Source of the DNA: Oscillospiraceae bacterium
Lineage (GTDB): Bacteria; Bacillota; Clostridia; Oscillospirales; Oscillospiraceae
Length of the DNA stretch: 60,550 nt
Reading direction: 5' to 3'
Assembly: GCA_015067835.1 (NCBI GenBank)
Contig: SVLS01000009.1
Span: forward strand, 1 to 60,550
Shown here: one piece after another, positions 23,720-33,163 of the stretch
Numbering within the stretch: position 1 is the first letter of the stretch
Layout of the letters: the number at the start of each line of letters is the position of its first letter
Made by a program: the position numbers and the translations under genes
The notes under the pieces: generated by a model
The model's database searches: none
Seen by the model: the letters and a program-made list of their open reading frames with translations, nothing else
Told to the model about the DNA's origin: nothing

Positions 23720-26053
23720 TCAATATTGAGTTGGCTTGATATGCCAGATTTCCTCAGCGTACTGACGGATTGTACGGTCGGAGGAGAATTTTGCGCCGCT
23801 GGCAATGTTCATAAGACACTTGCGGCCAAAGCTCATTCTGTCAGCATAGTCCCGGTTCACCCGAAGCTTTGCCTCAATATAGGTCAGATAATCCCACAGC
23901 AGATAGTAGTGGTCCGCCTTGTGCCAGCCGGTACCGTCCAGCAATGCGTGGTACAGCTCAGCCTGATCGTGGTCCGTGGGTACTGTACCGTCCACCAAAG
24001 TATTCACCGCACGGCGAACATGGGGATTATGGTCATAAACCGCACGGGCGCAATAGGCATCTCTGCCGCTGATGATTTCCTGTACCGTTGCACCGAAGAT
24101 ATACTCGTTCTCCATGCCTGCTTCCTGCGCAATTTCCACATTGGCGCCGTCCAGCGTGCCCAGAGTCACCGCGCCGTTGAGCATCAGCTTCATATTGCCG
24201 GTACCGGAAGCTTCCGTGCCAGCAGGAGAGATTTGCTCCGAAATATCCGCTGCAGGAATAATGTGCTCTGCGTAGGAGCAGTTATAGTTCTGAACAAAAA
24301 CCACCTTCATCTTATCGCTGACCTGGGGATCGTTGTTGACCAAATCAGCAATCCGGTTGATATAGCGGATAATCGCCTTTGCCCGGGCGTAGCCAGGTGC
24401 AGACTTGGCACCAAAAATGAAAGCAGTGGGCTGGAAGTCGGTCAATTCTCCGTTTTTCAGCCGGAAATAGATGTCCACAACAGACAGCGCATTCATCAGC
24501 TGGCGCTTATATTCGTGCAGGCGCTTTACCTGGACATCAAAAATGAAATCGGGGTTCAGCTCCACGCCCTCACGCTCCGCGATAATCTTGCAAAGCTGTT
24601 CCTTCTTCTGGCGCTTAACCATATTGAAACGACTGACCATTTCATCGTCAATCATCGGCTTCAGCTCTGCCAGGCGGTCCAAATCCTTCAGAAAATCGCC
24701 GCCGATGCTGTCACGGATCAGCTCCGTCAGCTCCGGATTACACAAACCCATCCAACGCCGGGGAGTGACACCGTTGGTCTTATTTTGGAAGCGCTCCGGA
24801 TAAACAGCATACCAATCCCGGAACAAATCATCCTTCAGAATCTGGCTGTGAATCTCCGCAACGCCATTGACATAGCTGCTCACATAGACGCTCAAATTTG
24901 CCATGTGCGCCGTATTGTCCCGAACAATGAACAGGTTGGGATGTTCTTCCTTCAGCTTGCCGTCAATGCGCAAAATGATTTCCACAATCTCAGGAACCAC
25001 TGTGCGCAGCAAGTCCAGATTCCACTTTTCCAGCGCCTCTCCCATAACTGTGTGATTGGTGTAGGAGAAGGTTTTTTGTGCAATTTCAAAAGCCTGGTCA
25101 AAATCCATTCCCTCCGCCATCAGCAAGCGAATCAGCTCCGGAATCGACATTGCCGGGTGGGTATCATTCAGCTGTACCGCAAAGAATTCTGCAAAGCGGC
25201 TTAAATCATCGCCGTGGGTAGACTTATAAACCCGGAGCATATCCTGCAAGGATGCAGAGCAAAGCAGATACTGCTGTTTGACGCGCAGACGCTTGCCTTC
25301 CCATGTGGAATCGTTGGGGTACAGCACCCGGGTGATGTCCTCCGCCTTGTTCTTTTGTGCCAAAGCCCGGAGATAATCCTGGTCATTAAAGGCATTGAAG
25401 TCCAGCTCCTCCTCAGCTTCACATTGCCACAGGCGGAGGGTGTTGATGTTCTGCGTACCATAACCGATGACCGGGACATCATAGGGAACAGCCAGCACAG
25501 TATGGTCGGCAAAATGGACCTTGACTGTATGGTGATACCGGCGATAGGACCACGGATCACCAAATTTAGTCCAATCATCCGCCGCCTCACACTGACTGCC
25601 GTTCTCATCAAAGCTTTGCTTAAAAAGGCCGAAGCGATACCGCAGACCATAGCCGGACAGCGGAATATTACAGCTTGCAGCACTATCCAGGAAGCAGGCA
25701 GCCAGACGACCCAAGCCGCCGTTGCCCAAAGCCGCATCCTCGATTTCCTCCAGACAGGACAAATCCACGCCCCGCTCTGCAAACAGCTTCTTCATCTCCT
25801 CCAGAATGCCCAGATTATAGAGGTTGCTGTACACCAAACGGCCAATCAGATACTCTGCCGAAAAATAATACGCCTTACGATCCGGCATTCTGGTGTGCTT
25901 GGAGTTGTTCCAGTTGTCAGAAATGGCCATCATCACAGACTGACCCAGTGCCTCATGCAGCTCCTGGGGCGTTGCATCCTTCAAGGATACATCGTAGGTA
26001 TACTTCAGCTGTGCTTCCGTCCATTTCAAAATACTTACGCAATCATAATTCAT
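23720..26053 (-). CDS. glgP: glycogen/maltodextrin phosphorylase (GT35)
   Basis: About 777 residues. It releases glucose-1-phosphate from alpha-1,4-glucans. Seen are DAALGNGGLGRLAACFLDS, the PLP-site region EASGTGNMKLMLNGAVTLGT (Lys of NMK) and VQLNDTHPAM. The frame opens at ATG 26074, but the third in-frame ATG, 26053, has GGAGAA 9 bases ahead, so I place the start there. It lies 32 bases after malQ on the same strand, forming a glucan-degrading pair. Confidence 0.95.
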   Translation of the reverse strand: MNYDCVSILKWTEAQLKYTYDVSLKDATPQELHEALGQSVMMAISDNWNNSKHTRMPDRKAYYFSAEYLIGRLVYSNLYNLGILEEMKKLFAERGVDLSCLEEIEDAALGNGGLGRLAACFLDSAASCNIPLSGYGLRYRFGLFKQSFDENGSQCEAADDWTKFGDPWSYRRYHHTVKVHFADHTVLAVPYDVPVIGYGTQNINTLRLWQCEAEEELDFNAFNDQDYLRALAQKNKAEDITRVLYPNDSTWEGKRLRVKQQYLLCSASLQDMLRVYKSTHGDDLSRFAEFFAVQLNDTHPAMSIPELIRLLMAEGMDFDQAFEIAQKTFSYTNHTVMGEALEKWNLDLLRTVVPEIVEIILRIDGKLKEEHPNLFIVRDNTAHMANLSVYVSSYVNGVAEIHSQILKDDLFRDWYAVYPERFQNKTNGVTPRRWMGLCNPELTELIRDSIGGDFLKDLDRLAELKPMIDDEMVSRFNMVKRQKKEQLCKIIAEREGVELNPDFIFDVQVKRLHEYKRQLMNALSVVDIYFRLKNGELTDFQPTAFIFGAKSAPGYARAKAIIRYINRIADLVNNDPQVSDKMKVVFVQNYNCSYAEHIIPAADISEQISPAGTEASGTGNMKLMLNGAVTLGTLDGANVEIAQEAGMENEYIFGATVQEIISGRDAYCARAVYDHNPHVRRAVNTLVDGTVPTDHDQAELYHALLDGTGWHKADHYYLLWDYLTYIEAKLRVNRDYADRMSFGRKCLMNIASGAKFSSDRTIRQYAEEIWHIKPTQY

Positions 26054-26085
26054 CGCTTCATTCTCCATTCTCATATCTGGGAAAT

Positions 26086-27558
26086 CTATACGCGGCCGTA
26101 TAGTTTTGTCACATTGTAAAGCCGCTGCGGCAGATTGCCTTCAGCGTAGTCATCCGTAACACGCCAAGTCCAGTTGTCACCGGACAGCGTACCGGGGAAA
26201 TTCATTCTCCCCTCTGCACCAAGGTTCAGCAAATCCTGCATCTGGATGATGCACAATTTTGACACGCTGGACATTGCGGTACGAATGGTACCCCATACCA
26301 TCCCCTCCTGTGCATTCAAGGCCATATATTCCGTTGCATAGGCCACTGCATCTTTGGGTGCTGTTTCCAGCCATTGGCGCATGGTCATATTGTCGTGGGT
26401 ACCGATGTAGCACACGGAATTTTCAGAATATCGGTGGGGCAAATATGCCGATGGTTCCCGGGAATCAAAAGCAAATTCCAGCACTTTCATACCGGGAAAA
26501 CCGCTTTCATCCCGCAAATCCAGCACTTCCTGCGTCAGGAAGCCCAAATCCTCTGCAATGATGCTGATGTGGGGCAAGCTCTTTTTCACCGCATTGACAA
26601 AGTCCAGACCCGGACCCTTCTGCCACTGGCCGTTTCTGGCCGTTTCATCTCCAAAGGGAACGGACCAATATGCTTCAAACCCACGGAAATGATCCAGGCG
26701 AACCACATCATAAAGCTTTCCGGCAGCTGCAAGGCGGTCAATCCACCAACGGTAATCCTCCGCCTGCATTTCCTCCCAGCGGTACAGGGGATTCCCCCAC
26801 AGCTGACCGTCCTCGGAAAAAGCATCCGGCGGGCAGCCTGCCACCGAAGTGGGTGTCATATCTTCGTTCAGCTGAAATAATTTAGGATTGCTCCATACAT
26901 CCACGGAATCATAGGGAACATAGATCGGCACATCACCGATAATTCTCACATCTTTTCCGTGGGCATACTCCCGCAAAGCGCTCCACTGCTTAAAAAATTG
27001 GAATTGTACAAAACAGAAAAAGCAAATTTGATCCTTCAATTCCTCTTCTGCCGCAGCGATTGCTTCCGGTTGGCGAAGTTTGACGCCATCGTCCCATTCG
27101 TACCAGGGAATTCCGCCATTCTTCTCCTTCAGCGCCATATAAAGGGCAAAATCCGGCAGCCAGCCTTCATTGTCCCGGCAGAAGCTGTGGAAACACGCAT
27201 CCTGCTGAAATCGGCTGAAGGCTAACCGCAAAACCGCAAGGCGATTCCGGTATTGGAGGCCGAAATCCACCCGTTCCCGGTTTTCTCCCCAGTCAAGAGC
27301 GTCAATTTCTTCATATTTTAAAAGGCCTTCCTCTACCAAGACAGGAAGGTCGATCAAATAGTGATTTCCGGCATAAGTAGAGCAGGATTGATAGGGAGAA
27401 TCTCCAAAGCCTGTCGGGGTTAAGGGAAGAATCTGCCAATTGTGCTGCCCTGCTTCTTGCAGAAAATCCAAAAAAGAAAATGCTTGCTTGCCCATTGTCC
27501 CGATTCCATAGGGACCTGGCAAGGAAGTAATATGCATTAAAACGCCGCTTTCACGCAT
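26086..27558 (-). CDS. malQ: 4-alpha-glucanotransferase (amylomaltase, GH77)
   Basis: 490 residues. It disproportionates maltodextrins, feeding longer chains to the phosphorylase and releasing glucose. GH77 markers are HITSLPGPYGIGTMG, VRLDHFRGFEAYW (nucleophile Asp), IIAEDLGFLT (acid/base Glu) and YIGTHDNMT. The frame runs further upstream, but ATG 27558 has AAGGAGC 7 bases ahead and starts at the conserved N-terminus. Confidence 0.96.
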   Translation of the reverse strand: MRESGVLMHITSLPGPYGIGTMGKQAFSFLDFLQEAGQHNWQILPLTPTGFGDSPYQSCSTYAGNHYLIDLPVLVEEGLLKYEEIDALDWGENRERVDFGLQYRNRLAVLRLAFSRFQQDACFHSFCRDNEGWLPDFALYMALKEKNGGIPWYEWDDGVKLRQPEAIAAAEEELKDQICFFCFVQFQFFKQWSALREYAHGKDVRIIGDVPIYVPYDSVDVWSNPKLFQLNEDMTPTSVAGCPPDAFSEDGQLWGNPLYRWEEMQAEDYRWWIDRLAAAGKLYDVVRLDHFRGFEAYWSVPFGDETARNGQWQKGPGLDFVNAVKKSLPHISIIAEDLGFLTQEVLDLRDESGFPGMKVLEFAFDSREPSAYLPHRYSENSVCYIGTHDNMTMRQWLETAPKDAVAYATEYMALNAQEGMVWGTIRTAMSSVSKLCIIQMQDLLNLGAEGRMNFPGTLSGDNWTWRVTDDYAEGNLPQRLYNVTKLYGRV

Positions 27559-27619
27559 GGTAAAAGCTCCTTTATTCGTAGGTTTTTCACTTTTGACCTT
27601 ATATAAAATATACCATAAA

Positions 27620-27648
27620 AGAGTAATATATTTTATGCCGTTTGTCAA
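27620..27648 (-). promoter_or_regulatory. promoter of malQ-glgP
   Basis: Minus strand TTGACA (27643-27648), 17-base spacer, TACTCT (27620-27625), in an AT-rich region; other -10 candidates (TATATT) are close by. Confidence 0.5.
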
Positions 27649-27690
27649 GAGAAAGCCATTGAAAAAACACACTTTCCCTGAAATGGGAAT

Positions 27691-27720
27691 AAAAAACAGG
27701 CCTGCCAATCGGCAGGCCTG
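27691..27720 (-). terminator. terminator of the sugar ABC ATPase gene
   Basis: Perfect 10-bp stem 27697-27706/27711-27720, six T on the minus strand. Confidence 0.9.
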
Positions 27721-27730
27721 TATGAGATTC

Positions 27731-28936
27731 TTACGCTTCCAGATTAATGCCGGTCTCCTTGCTGAAGACATGGCAAACATTTCCGCCAAAGGTATACTTG
27801 ACGGTAGCGCCGGTGGACAATGCAGAGACCTCAGCGCCGGTCATATTCATAGTAGAAACGACCAGAACCACGTCGCGACCCATAGAGGTCACGTGCAGGT
27901 GAACGCTGGAGCCCATCATTTCGCCAACATCGATGGTAGCATCAATGCCCTTATCGGACAGGCTGAGGTGCTCGGGACGGACACCCAGAGTAATCGCCTG
28001 CTCTTCTACCTCGTTGGCAGCCAAAGCAGCCTGCTTCTCTGCAGACAGCTCTACGGTCAGGTTGTCCAGCTCAACAGCATACTTGCCGTCCTTCTTGATG
28101 AGCTTTGCATCGAAGAAGTTCATCTGGGGAGAGCCGATGAAGCCTGCAACAAACAGGTTGTAGGGATGTACAAACACTTCCTGAGGTGTGCCGATCTGCT
28201 GAATGAAACCGTCCTTCATAATGACGATACGGTCGCCCAGAGTCATAGCCTCAGTCTGGTCGTGGGTAACGTAAATAAATGTAGTATCAATACGCTCGCG
28301 CAGCTTAATGATCTCTGCACGCATCTGATTACGCAGCTTTGCGTCCAGGTTGGACAGAGGCTCGTCCATCAACATAACCTTGGGGTTACGAACGATAGCA
28401 CGACCGATTGCAACACGCTGACGCTGACCGCCGGACAGAGCCTTGGGCTTACGGCCCAGGTACTGGGTAATGTCCAGAATTTCAGCAGCCTGCTTAACAG
28501 CCTTATCAATCTCAGCCTTGGGGGTATGACGCAGCTTCAGAGCGAAAGCCAGATTATCATACACCGTCATGTGGGGGTACAGAGCGTAGTTCTGGAAAAC
28601 CATTGCGATGTCGCGATCCTTGGGAACGATATCGTTAACCAGACGGTCATCGATGTACAGTTCGCCCTCAGAGATATCTTCCAAACCAGCGATCATACGC
28701 AGAGTGGTGGACTTACCGCAGCCGGAAGGACCGACCAAAACGATAAATTCCTTGTCAGCGATTTCCAGGTTGAATTCCTGAACAGCCACAACGCCCTTAT
28801 CGGTAACCTGCAGGTTAACCTTCTTTTCCTCGGGCTCTTCGCCCTTCTTGGCTTTCTTGGCCTTCTTGGCTTTCTTGCCCTCATCGCCATTGAACGGGTA
28901 GATCTTCTTGATGTTCTTCAGGGTTACGCTTGCCAT
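27731..28936 (-). CDS. MsmK/UgpC-type sugar ABC transporter ATPase, orphan
   Basis: 401 residues. It would energise carbohydrate (CUT1) importers. Walker [11 protein letters not shown]-loop [13 protein letters not shown], signature [15 protein letters not shown], Walker [17 protein letters not shown] and the C-terminal TOBE/MalK regulatory domain (GVRPEHLSL) are all intact. Unusual is a lysine/glutamate-rich insertion at residues ~18-40, between the first two strands ([20 protein letters not shown]). No permease or binding protein is nearby, so it probably serves several transporters, as MsmX does in Bacillus. It has a long leader and no good RBS next to its ATG. Confidence 0.93.
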   Translation of the reverse strand: MASVTLKNIKKIYPFNGDEGKKAKKAKKAKKGEEPEEKKVNLQVTDKGVVAVQEFNLEIADKEFIVLVGPSGCGKSTTLRMIAGLEDISEGELYIDDRLVNDIVPKDRDIAMVFQNYALYPHMTVYDNLAFALKLRHTPKAEIDKAVKQAAEILDITQYLGRKPKALSGGQRQRVAIGRAIVRNPKVMLMDEPLSNLDAKLRNQMRAEIIKLRERIDTTFIYVTHDQTEAMTLGDRIVIMKDGFIQQIGTPQEVFVHPYNLFVAGFIGSPQMNFFDAKLIKKDGKYAVELDNLTVELSAEKQAALAANEVEEQAITLGVRPEHLSLSDKGIDATIDVGEMMGSSVHLHVTSMGRDVVLVVSTMNMTGAEVSALSTGATVKYTFGGNVCHVFSKETGINLEA

Positions 28937-29112
28937 AATTTTCTGACTCTAAATGCACCTAAATTTCGCGTGCACTCTCGCACATCGCCGAGCAAAACAG
29001 CGAAGGCATTACGACAGGTCTCCACGCTGCCGCACCGCGAGTCTTGCGGATGTTTTTCCTCCTTTTTTGATGAGCCACGGCTATTTTTGTGGAGTAGCCG
29101 TTTTTCACCTAG
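28937..29112 (-). ncRNA. long GC-rich leader of the sugar ABC ATPase gene
   Basis: About 175 transcribed bases lie between the -10 and the ATG. Seen on the minus strand: a hairpin ACGGCTA/TAGCCGT (29077-29083/29095-29101), a perfect AGGAGG (29058-29063) with no start codon at RBS distance, an 8-codon GTG frame (29009-29035), then a GC-rich segment and a short AT-rich run to the ATG. It may be a cis-regulatory RNA or an inserted element; no known class recognised. Confidence 0.4.
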
Positions 29113-29120
29113 ATACAGGC

Positions 29121-29139
29121 ATTATATCACATTTGTCAA
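29121..29139 (-). promoter_or_regulatory. extended -10 promoter of the sugar ABC ATPase gene
   Basis: Minus strand TGA-TATAAT (-10 at 29121-29126), with TTGACA (29134-29139) only 7 bases upstream, the same odd spacing as before proS. Confidence 0.6.
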
Positions 29140-29197
29140 TAGGGTTCAATGGTGCATTTCCACAGTTTTTACCCCTAATTTTTGGATATTTCGCCCA

Positions 29198-29875
29198 TTA
29201 TAGACGAATTGGCACCTGACTGCTGATAGCCATCTCCTCCGATGTGACATCACAGTCCATCGCCATCAGCGTCACACCGGCCTGAAATGCCTGACGCAAG
29301 GCCGCACCAAAGGCAGGATCGGTTGCATCATTGGGGTGAAGATACAGAACATCCTTCATCTGAATCACAAACAGAATATAAGCACCGTACCCTTCCCTGA
29401 CAGCCTGGGTCAAATGTTCAAGATGCTTGACGCCACGCAAGGTAGGTGCATCCGGAAAGGCGCAGACACCGTCATTTTCCAGAGTCACTCCCTTTACCTC
29501 CAGAAAGCACTGCTTCCCATCCTTTTCAAAAGAAAAATCAAAGCGGGACTCTCCCCAGGTATATTCCCTGCGCAGATTGGAGATTTCACCCAGACCGCCA
29601 CTGTACAGCCACTCCTCCACTGCCACATTCGGCGCTTGCGAATCCATATTGATGCAGCGTGTCCCCTTTTCCACAACGATTAAATCGTACTTGGTTTTTC
29701 TGGTGGGATTGTCGCACCTTTGGCACCAGACCTTTGCGCCGGCAGGCAAAAGCTCTTTGCATCTGCCGGTATTTTTCACGTGAACCGTCTCTGTCTTGCC
29801 GTCAATTTCCACATAGGCAATAAACCGGTTGGGACGCTCCAGAAACACGCCCGGTACCATATTGCTGTATTTCAT
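29198..29875 (-). CDS. sfsA: SfsA family DNA/RNA nuclease-like protein
   Basis: 225 residues of the sugar-fermentation-stimulation protein family, which has an OB-like N-terminus and a restriction-nuclease-like core. Seen are FLERPNRFIAYVEIDG, HVKNTGRCKELL, RFDFSFEKDGKQCFLEVKGV (the D..ExK nuclease-like motif) and LFVIQMKD. ATG 29875 is preferred over the upstream frame opening (AGGGGG 7 bases ahead). Function in the cell is unresolved. No terminator seen before the ABC promoter downstream. Confidence 0.93.
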   Translation of the reverse strand: MKYSNMVPGVFLERPNRFIAYVEIDGKTETVHVKNTGRCKELLPAGAKVWCQRCDNPTRKTKYDLIVVEKGTRCINMDSQAPNVAVEEWLYSGGLGEISNLRREYTWGESRFDFSFEKDGKQCFLEVKGVTLENDGVCAFPDAPTLRGVKHLEHLTQAVREGYGAYILFVIQMKDVLYLHPNDATDPAFGAALRQAFQAGVTLMAMDCDVTSEEMAISSQVPIRL

Positions 29876-29935
29876 ATTCGTCCCCCTTCGACTTTTTTTA
29901 CAGTATAGCACACGACGGGAAATATCGCAATCCGT

Positions 29936-29965
29936 GTTGCTTTTTCATGCCCCTGCTGATATAAT
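29936..29965 (+). promoter_or_regulatory. promoter of the SanA-like gene
   Basis: TTGCTT (29936-29941), 18-base spacer, TGA-TATAAT (29960-29965), 25 bases before the ATG. Confidence 0.6.
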
Positions 29966-29990
29966 AAAAATCGAATGGAGGGAGATTTTC

Positions 29991-30680
29991 ATGATAAAGC
30001 ATAGAGTCCGTCAAATATTGCCCCGTATTGTTATTGTTCTGCTTATTTTAGCTGTGGTAATCGTCGCCGCAGCAGTTGGAATCAGTGCCTATACTGTCCA
30101 TCGCACCTCCGGTCGTATCCTCTCAGATGCCGATGCTGCAAAACTAGAAAATGTGGACTGTATCCTCGTTTTGGGCTGCAAGGTTCATTCTGACGGCGAG
30201 CCCAGTGCTATGTTAGAGGATCGCTTAAAACAATCCGTTGCACTCTATCAAGCCAATGCCGCTCCCAAACTGCTGATGAGCGGCGACCACGGTCAAGAAT
30301 CCTATAACGAAGTGAAGAGTATGCGTCAATACGCCATTGACTGTGGCATTCCCTCCTCTGATGTCTTTATGGACCACGCCGGTTTTTCCACTTATGAAAG
30401 CATCTATCGAGCCAAAGAGGTTTTTCAGGCAAAGAAAATCATCATTGTGACCCAGCAGTATCACCTCTATCGTGCTTTATACGTTGCAGAAGCGCTGGGC
30501 GTAGAAGCCTACGGCGTTTCGGCAGATTACCGTCAATATGCTGGCCAGACGATGCGAGAGCTGCGCGAAATATTAGCCCGAGACAAAGATTTTTTTACCT
30601 CTGTTTTTAAGCCCCATCCAACCTACCTCGGCGATGCCATCCCCATTAGCGGCGACGGAAATCTAACCAACGACGAATGA
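29991..30680 (+). CDS. SanA/YdcF-like DUF218 membrane protein
   Basis: 229 residues. One N-terminal membrane segment (about 10-32) precedes a DUF218 Rossmann-like domain with CILVLGCKVHSDG, ML.DRL, LLMSGDHGQES, ESIYRAKEVF and IIIVTQQYHLYRALYVA. In E. coli SanA/ElyC affect envelope integrity and vancomycin tolerance; the biochemical activity is unknown. The start has GGAGGGAG 6 bases ahead. Confidence 0.9.
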   Translation: MIKHRVRQILPRIVIVLLILAVVIVAAAVGISAYTVHRTSGRILSDADAAKLENVDCILVLGCKVHSDGEPSAMLEDRLKQSVALYQANAAPKLLMSGDHGQESYNEVKSMRQYAIDCGIPSSDVFMDHAGFSTYESIYRAKEVFQAKKIIIVTQQYHLYRALYVAEALGVEAYGVSADYRQYAGQTMRELREILARDKDFFTSVFKPHPTYLGDAIPISGDGNLTNDE

Positions 30681-30721
30681 CCCTATTACTTAACTCTCCG
30701 GTCGGGAGCGTCAAGTAAATT

Positions 30722-30758
30722 AAAATTCCCGATGCAGTTTGCACCGGGAATTTTCCTT
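30722..30758. terminator. bidirectional terminator
   Basis: Stem 30722-30730/30746-30754 (AAAATTCCC/GGGAATTTT) with an internal smaller stem, between convergent genes. Confidence 0.75.
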
Positions 30759-30763
30759 TTCCA

Positions 30764-31837
30764 TTACTTTGCAGCCAGAGACTTGCGGTATTTCTCGCTC
30801 TCCCAGTTGGCAATGAACTGCTTCGCAGCCTCGCCCATTGTGGAAACGGTATAGCCCGCCTTCTTGATGTTTTCCATAATGAAGAACACCGCACTCAAAG
30901 TCTCCACCAGAGTCTGCGCCTTCTTCTGGGGCATCTTCATCAGCATCTGACCGGTCTTGCTGCTGGCAACACATTGACCGTCTGCCAATTCCTCAGCATC
31001 CATAAAGAAGGTATCCACCAAAAATACCATCTGGTCGGGATACAGCGGCTCTTCCAGCAGGGACTTCTGGGTATGGACACCGCTTTGCAGCTGCTGACGC
31101 AGATACGGAGCCGCCGCAGCGTAGATGCCGGCGGCCATTTCTTCCACTGCCGTCGCCGGGAAAGAATCTCCGGTCAAGCCGAACTGCTTCGCCAGCCGCT
31201 CATTGGCATCCGCGTGAATTGCCAAGCATACATCCGCATCGTCATCGTGGACAATGATGCCGTGATTCTGCATCAAAATTACAGAAGGAAGCTTACCTGT
31301 CTCCTTCTCCACCCGGCGCAGCTCGTCCCGGATGGCAAAAGTCAAATTGGCACCGGGGTCTGTATAAGGTACCCAGCCCCAAGTGTAATCCGCACCTTCA
31401 AACGCAACCTTTGCAATGTCACAGCAGCTTTCAGAGCAAGCTGCAAGATTGGCATAGACACTGTGGGTATGAAGCACAAAGGTCTTCAAAATGGAGTGGA
31501 AGCCAGCCTCCACCGAGGGGCGCAAGGCCGCCAGGCCCTCAATGGTTTTGGTATTTTCCTTGGCACAGCTTGATCCCTGCTTCTCCACATCCTCCAGCTG
31601 GGAAGGCTCATTGTTATAATAGAAATTCCGCAAATTCTTGGCATCCATAACGGCATAAGCCTTGTCCACATCAATATCCTTCAGGCAATAGCCGGAGGCC
31701 TTGATAGCCATCAGACCGTCTGCCAGCTTAACGGAGGTATTGCCGCCGCCGCCCTGCACATAGTCAGCACGCGCACCGGCTGCCCGGGACATTTTTGTAA
31801 AATCTGCAAGCTTTTGTGCATTCTTTTCAAAAAACAT
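30764..31837 (-). CDS. class II aldolase/adducin-family sugar-phosphate aldolase, probably rhamnulose-1-phosphate aldolase
   Basis: 357 residues. The aldolase core has VQGGGGNTSVKLADGLMAIK, the zinc ligand pair in FVLHTHSVYANL, the EGADYTWGWVPYTDPG block and MQNHGIIVHDDD. About 90 further residues follow, with a lone final helix. It resembles the aldolase half of bifunctional aldolase/dehydrogenases more than E. coli RhaD (274 residues). It lies 16 bases after rhaA, which points to cleavage of rhamnulose-1-phosphate. No kinase is present here. Confidence 0.82.
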   Translation of the reverse strand: MFFEKNAQKLADFTKMSRAAGARADYVQGGGGNTSVKLADGLMAIKASGYCLKDIDVDKAYAVMDAKNLRNFYYNNEPSQLEDVEKQGSSCAKENTKTIEGLAALRPSVEAGFHSILKTFVLHTHSVYANLAACSESCCDIAKVAFEGADYTWGWVPYTDPGANLTFAIRDELRRVEKETGKLPSVILMQNHGIIVHDDDADVCLAIHADANERLAKQFGLTGDSFPATAVEEMAAGIYAAAAPYLRQQLQSGVHTQKSLLEEPLYPDQMVFLVDTFFMDAEELADGQCVASSKTGQMLMKMPQKKAQTLVETLSAVFFIMENIKKAGYTVSTMGEAAKQFIANWESEKYRKSLAAK

Positions 31838-31853
31838 ATTCCATCATCCCTTC

Positions 31854-33107
31854 TTACTGACGCTTCAGCAGGACTTCCTGCTCATAGGTCTTGACACTTT
31901 CCAGCCACTCACCATCGCAGGGAACACCACAGCTGCGGCAATATTCGTCCCAAATCTCGCCAAAGGGCAGCGTCTTCTGCTCCTCCTGACGGACCAGCAA
32001 GGCTGTCCAGTCACCATTGTCCTGCACCTGCTTCAGTTCCTCATTGGGGCAGGTCAGTGCAAACAGAAGTGCCTTCTGGAAGTTACGCAGACCGACTGTC
32101 CAGGCCGCAATGCGGTTGATGGATGCATCAAAATAGTCAAGAGCCAGCTTGACACTGCCGTCCAGGCCGCCACAGCGCACAATTTCCTTTGCGATTTCCT
32201 TGGTCTCGTCATCAAACAGCACCACATGGTCAGAGTCCCAACGGATGGGGCGTGTGACATGCAATGCAATCTCCGGGAAGAACGCCAGCAGGGCGGGAAT
32301 CTTGTCGGAAACCACCTCGGTGGGGTGATAGTGACCGTTATCCATCAGGGGGATGCACTTATCGTTGTTCTTGGCCGCATAGCTCAGGCAGAACTCCGCC
32401 GAACCAACGGTATAAGCCTCCACACCAATACCGAACACCTTGCTTTCCACGCAGGGCTTGACCTTGTTGAAATCAAAGGGCTCGCTGAGAATCTCATCAA
32501 TGGATTCCTTATACCGAACTCTGGGACCCATCCGGTCAGCGGGAACATCCTTAAAGCCGTCGCCGGTCCAGATGTTCATCACACATTCCTGTCCCAGCTC
32601 TTCTGCCAGGTACTGGGAAATGCGGATACAGGCCTTGCCATGGTTGATCCAGAACTTCCGAATCTCGGGATCGGGAGAGGACAATGTCAGGCCGTTAGCC
32701 TTGGGATGAGAGAAGAAGGTGGGGTTGAAGTCACAGCCCAGACCTCTTTCCTTGCAGAAATCTACCCATTTCTTAAAATGCTTGGGTTCCAGCTGATCCC
32801 GGTCTGCCCACTGGCCATCCTCAAAGATGGCATAGCTGGCGTGCAGGTTCATTTTCTTCATACCGGGGCACAGCTTCAGCACCATATCCAGGTCAGCCAT
32901 CAACTCCTCCGGAGTGCGGGCTCTGCCGGGATAGTTGCCGGTGGTCTGAATACCGCCGGTCAAGGGCTTGCTGGGGTCCGTATCGAAGCCCCGGACATCA
33001 TCGCCCTGCCAGCAATGCAGTGCAACAGGAACCGTCTTCAGCTTTGCGATTGCGGCATCGGTATTGACTCCCAATTTCGCATATTTTGCTTTGGCATCTG
33101 TATACAT
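31854..33107 (-). CDS. rhaA: L-rhamnose isomerase
   Basis: 417 residues converting L-rhamnose to L-rhamnulose. Seen are ALHCWQGDDVRGFD, GIQTTGNYPGRART, MNLHASYAIFED, FNPTFFSHP and MNIWTGDGFKD, PLMDNGHYHPTE and HVTRPIRWDSDHVV, covering the metal and substrate ligands. Normal length. RBS AGGAGG. First of two genes with the aldolase, divergent from a phosphohexomutase. Rhamnulokinase must be encoded elsewhere. Confidence 0.97.
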   Translation of the reverse strand: MYTDAKAKYAKLGVNTDAAIAKLKTVPVALHCWQGDDVRGFDTDPSKPLTGGIQTTGNYPGRARTPEELMADLDMVLKLCPGMKKMNLHASYAIFEDGQWADRDQLEPKHFKKWVDFCKERGLGCDFNPTFFSHPKANGLTLSSPDPEIRKFWINHGKACIRISQYLAEELGQECVMNIWTGDGFKDVPADRMGPRVRYKESIDEILSEPFDFNKVKPCVESKVFGIGVEAYTVGSAEFCLSYAAKNNDKCIPLMDNGHYHPTEVVSDKIPALLAFFPEIALHVTRPIRWDSDHVVLFDDETKEIAKEIVRCGGLDGSVKLALDYFDASINRIAAWTVGLRNFQKALLFALTCPNEELKQVQDNGDWTALLVRQEEQKTLPFGEIWDEYCRSCGVPCDGEWLESVKTYEQEVLLKRQ

Positions 33108-33163
33108 AAGTAGCCTCCTAAATTACATGCTGTATCTGATTTAATGAAAATTTTACCTTTTTC

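Noticed and set aside
21939..23723. 594-codon minus-strand frame opposite the PPi-phosphofructokinase gene
   Set aside because: Mirror frame of a well conserved enzyme; no RBS and no recognisable motif.
29009..29035. 8-codon GTG leader peptide in the sugar ABC ATPase leader
   Set aside because: The AGGAGG lies about 22 bases before the GTG, too far for normal initiation; kept only as part of the leader description.
27557..29203. 548-codon plus-strand frame opposite the sugar ABC ATPase gene
   Set aside because: Antisense shadow; the minus strand has all ABC motifs and a terminator.
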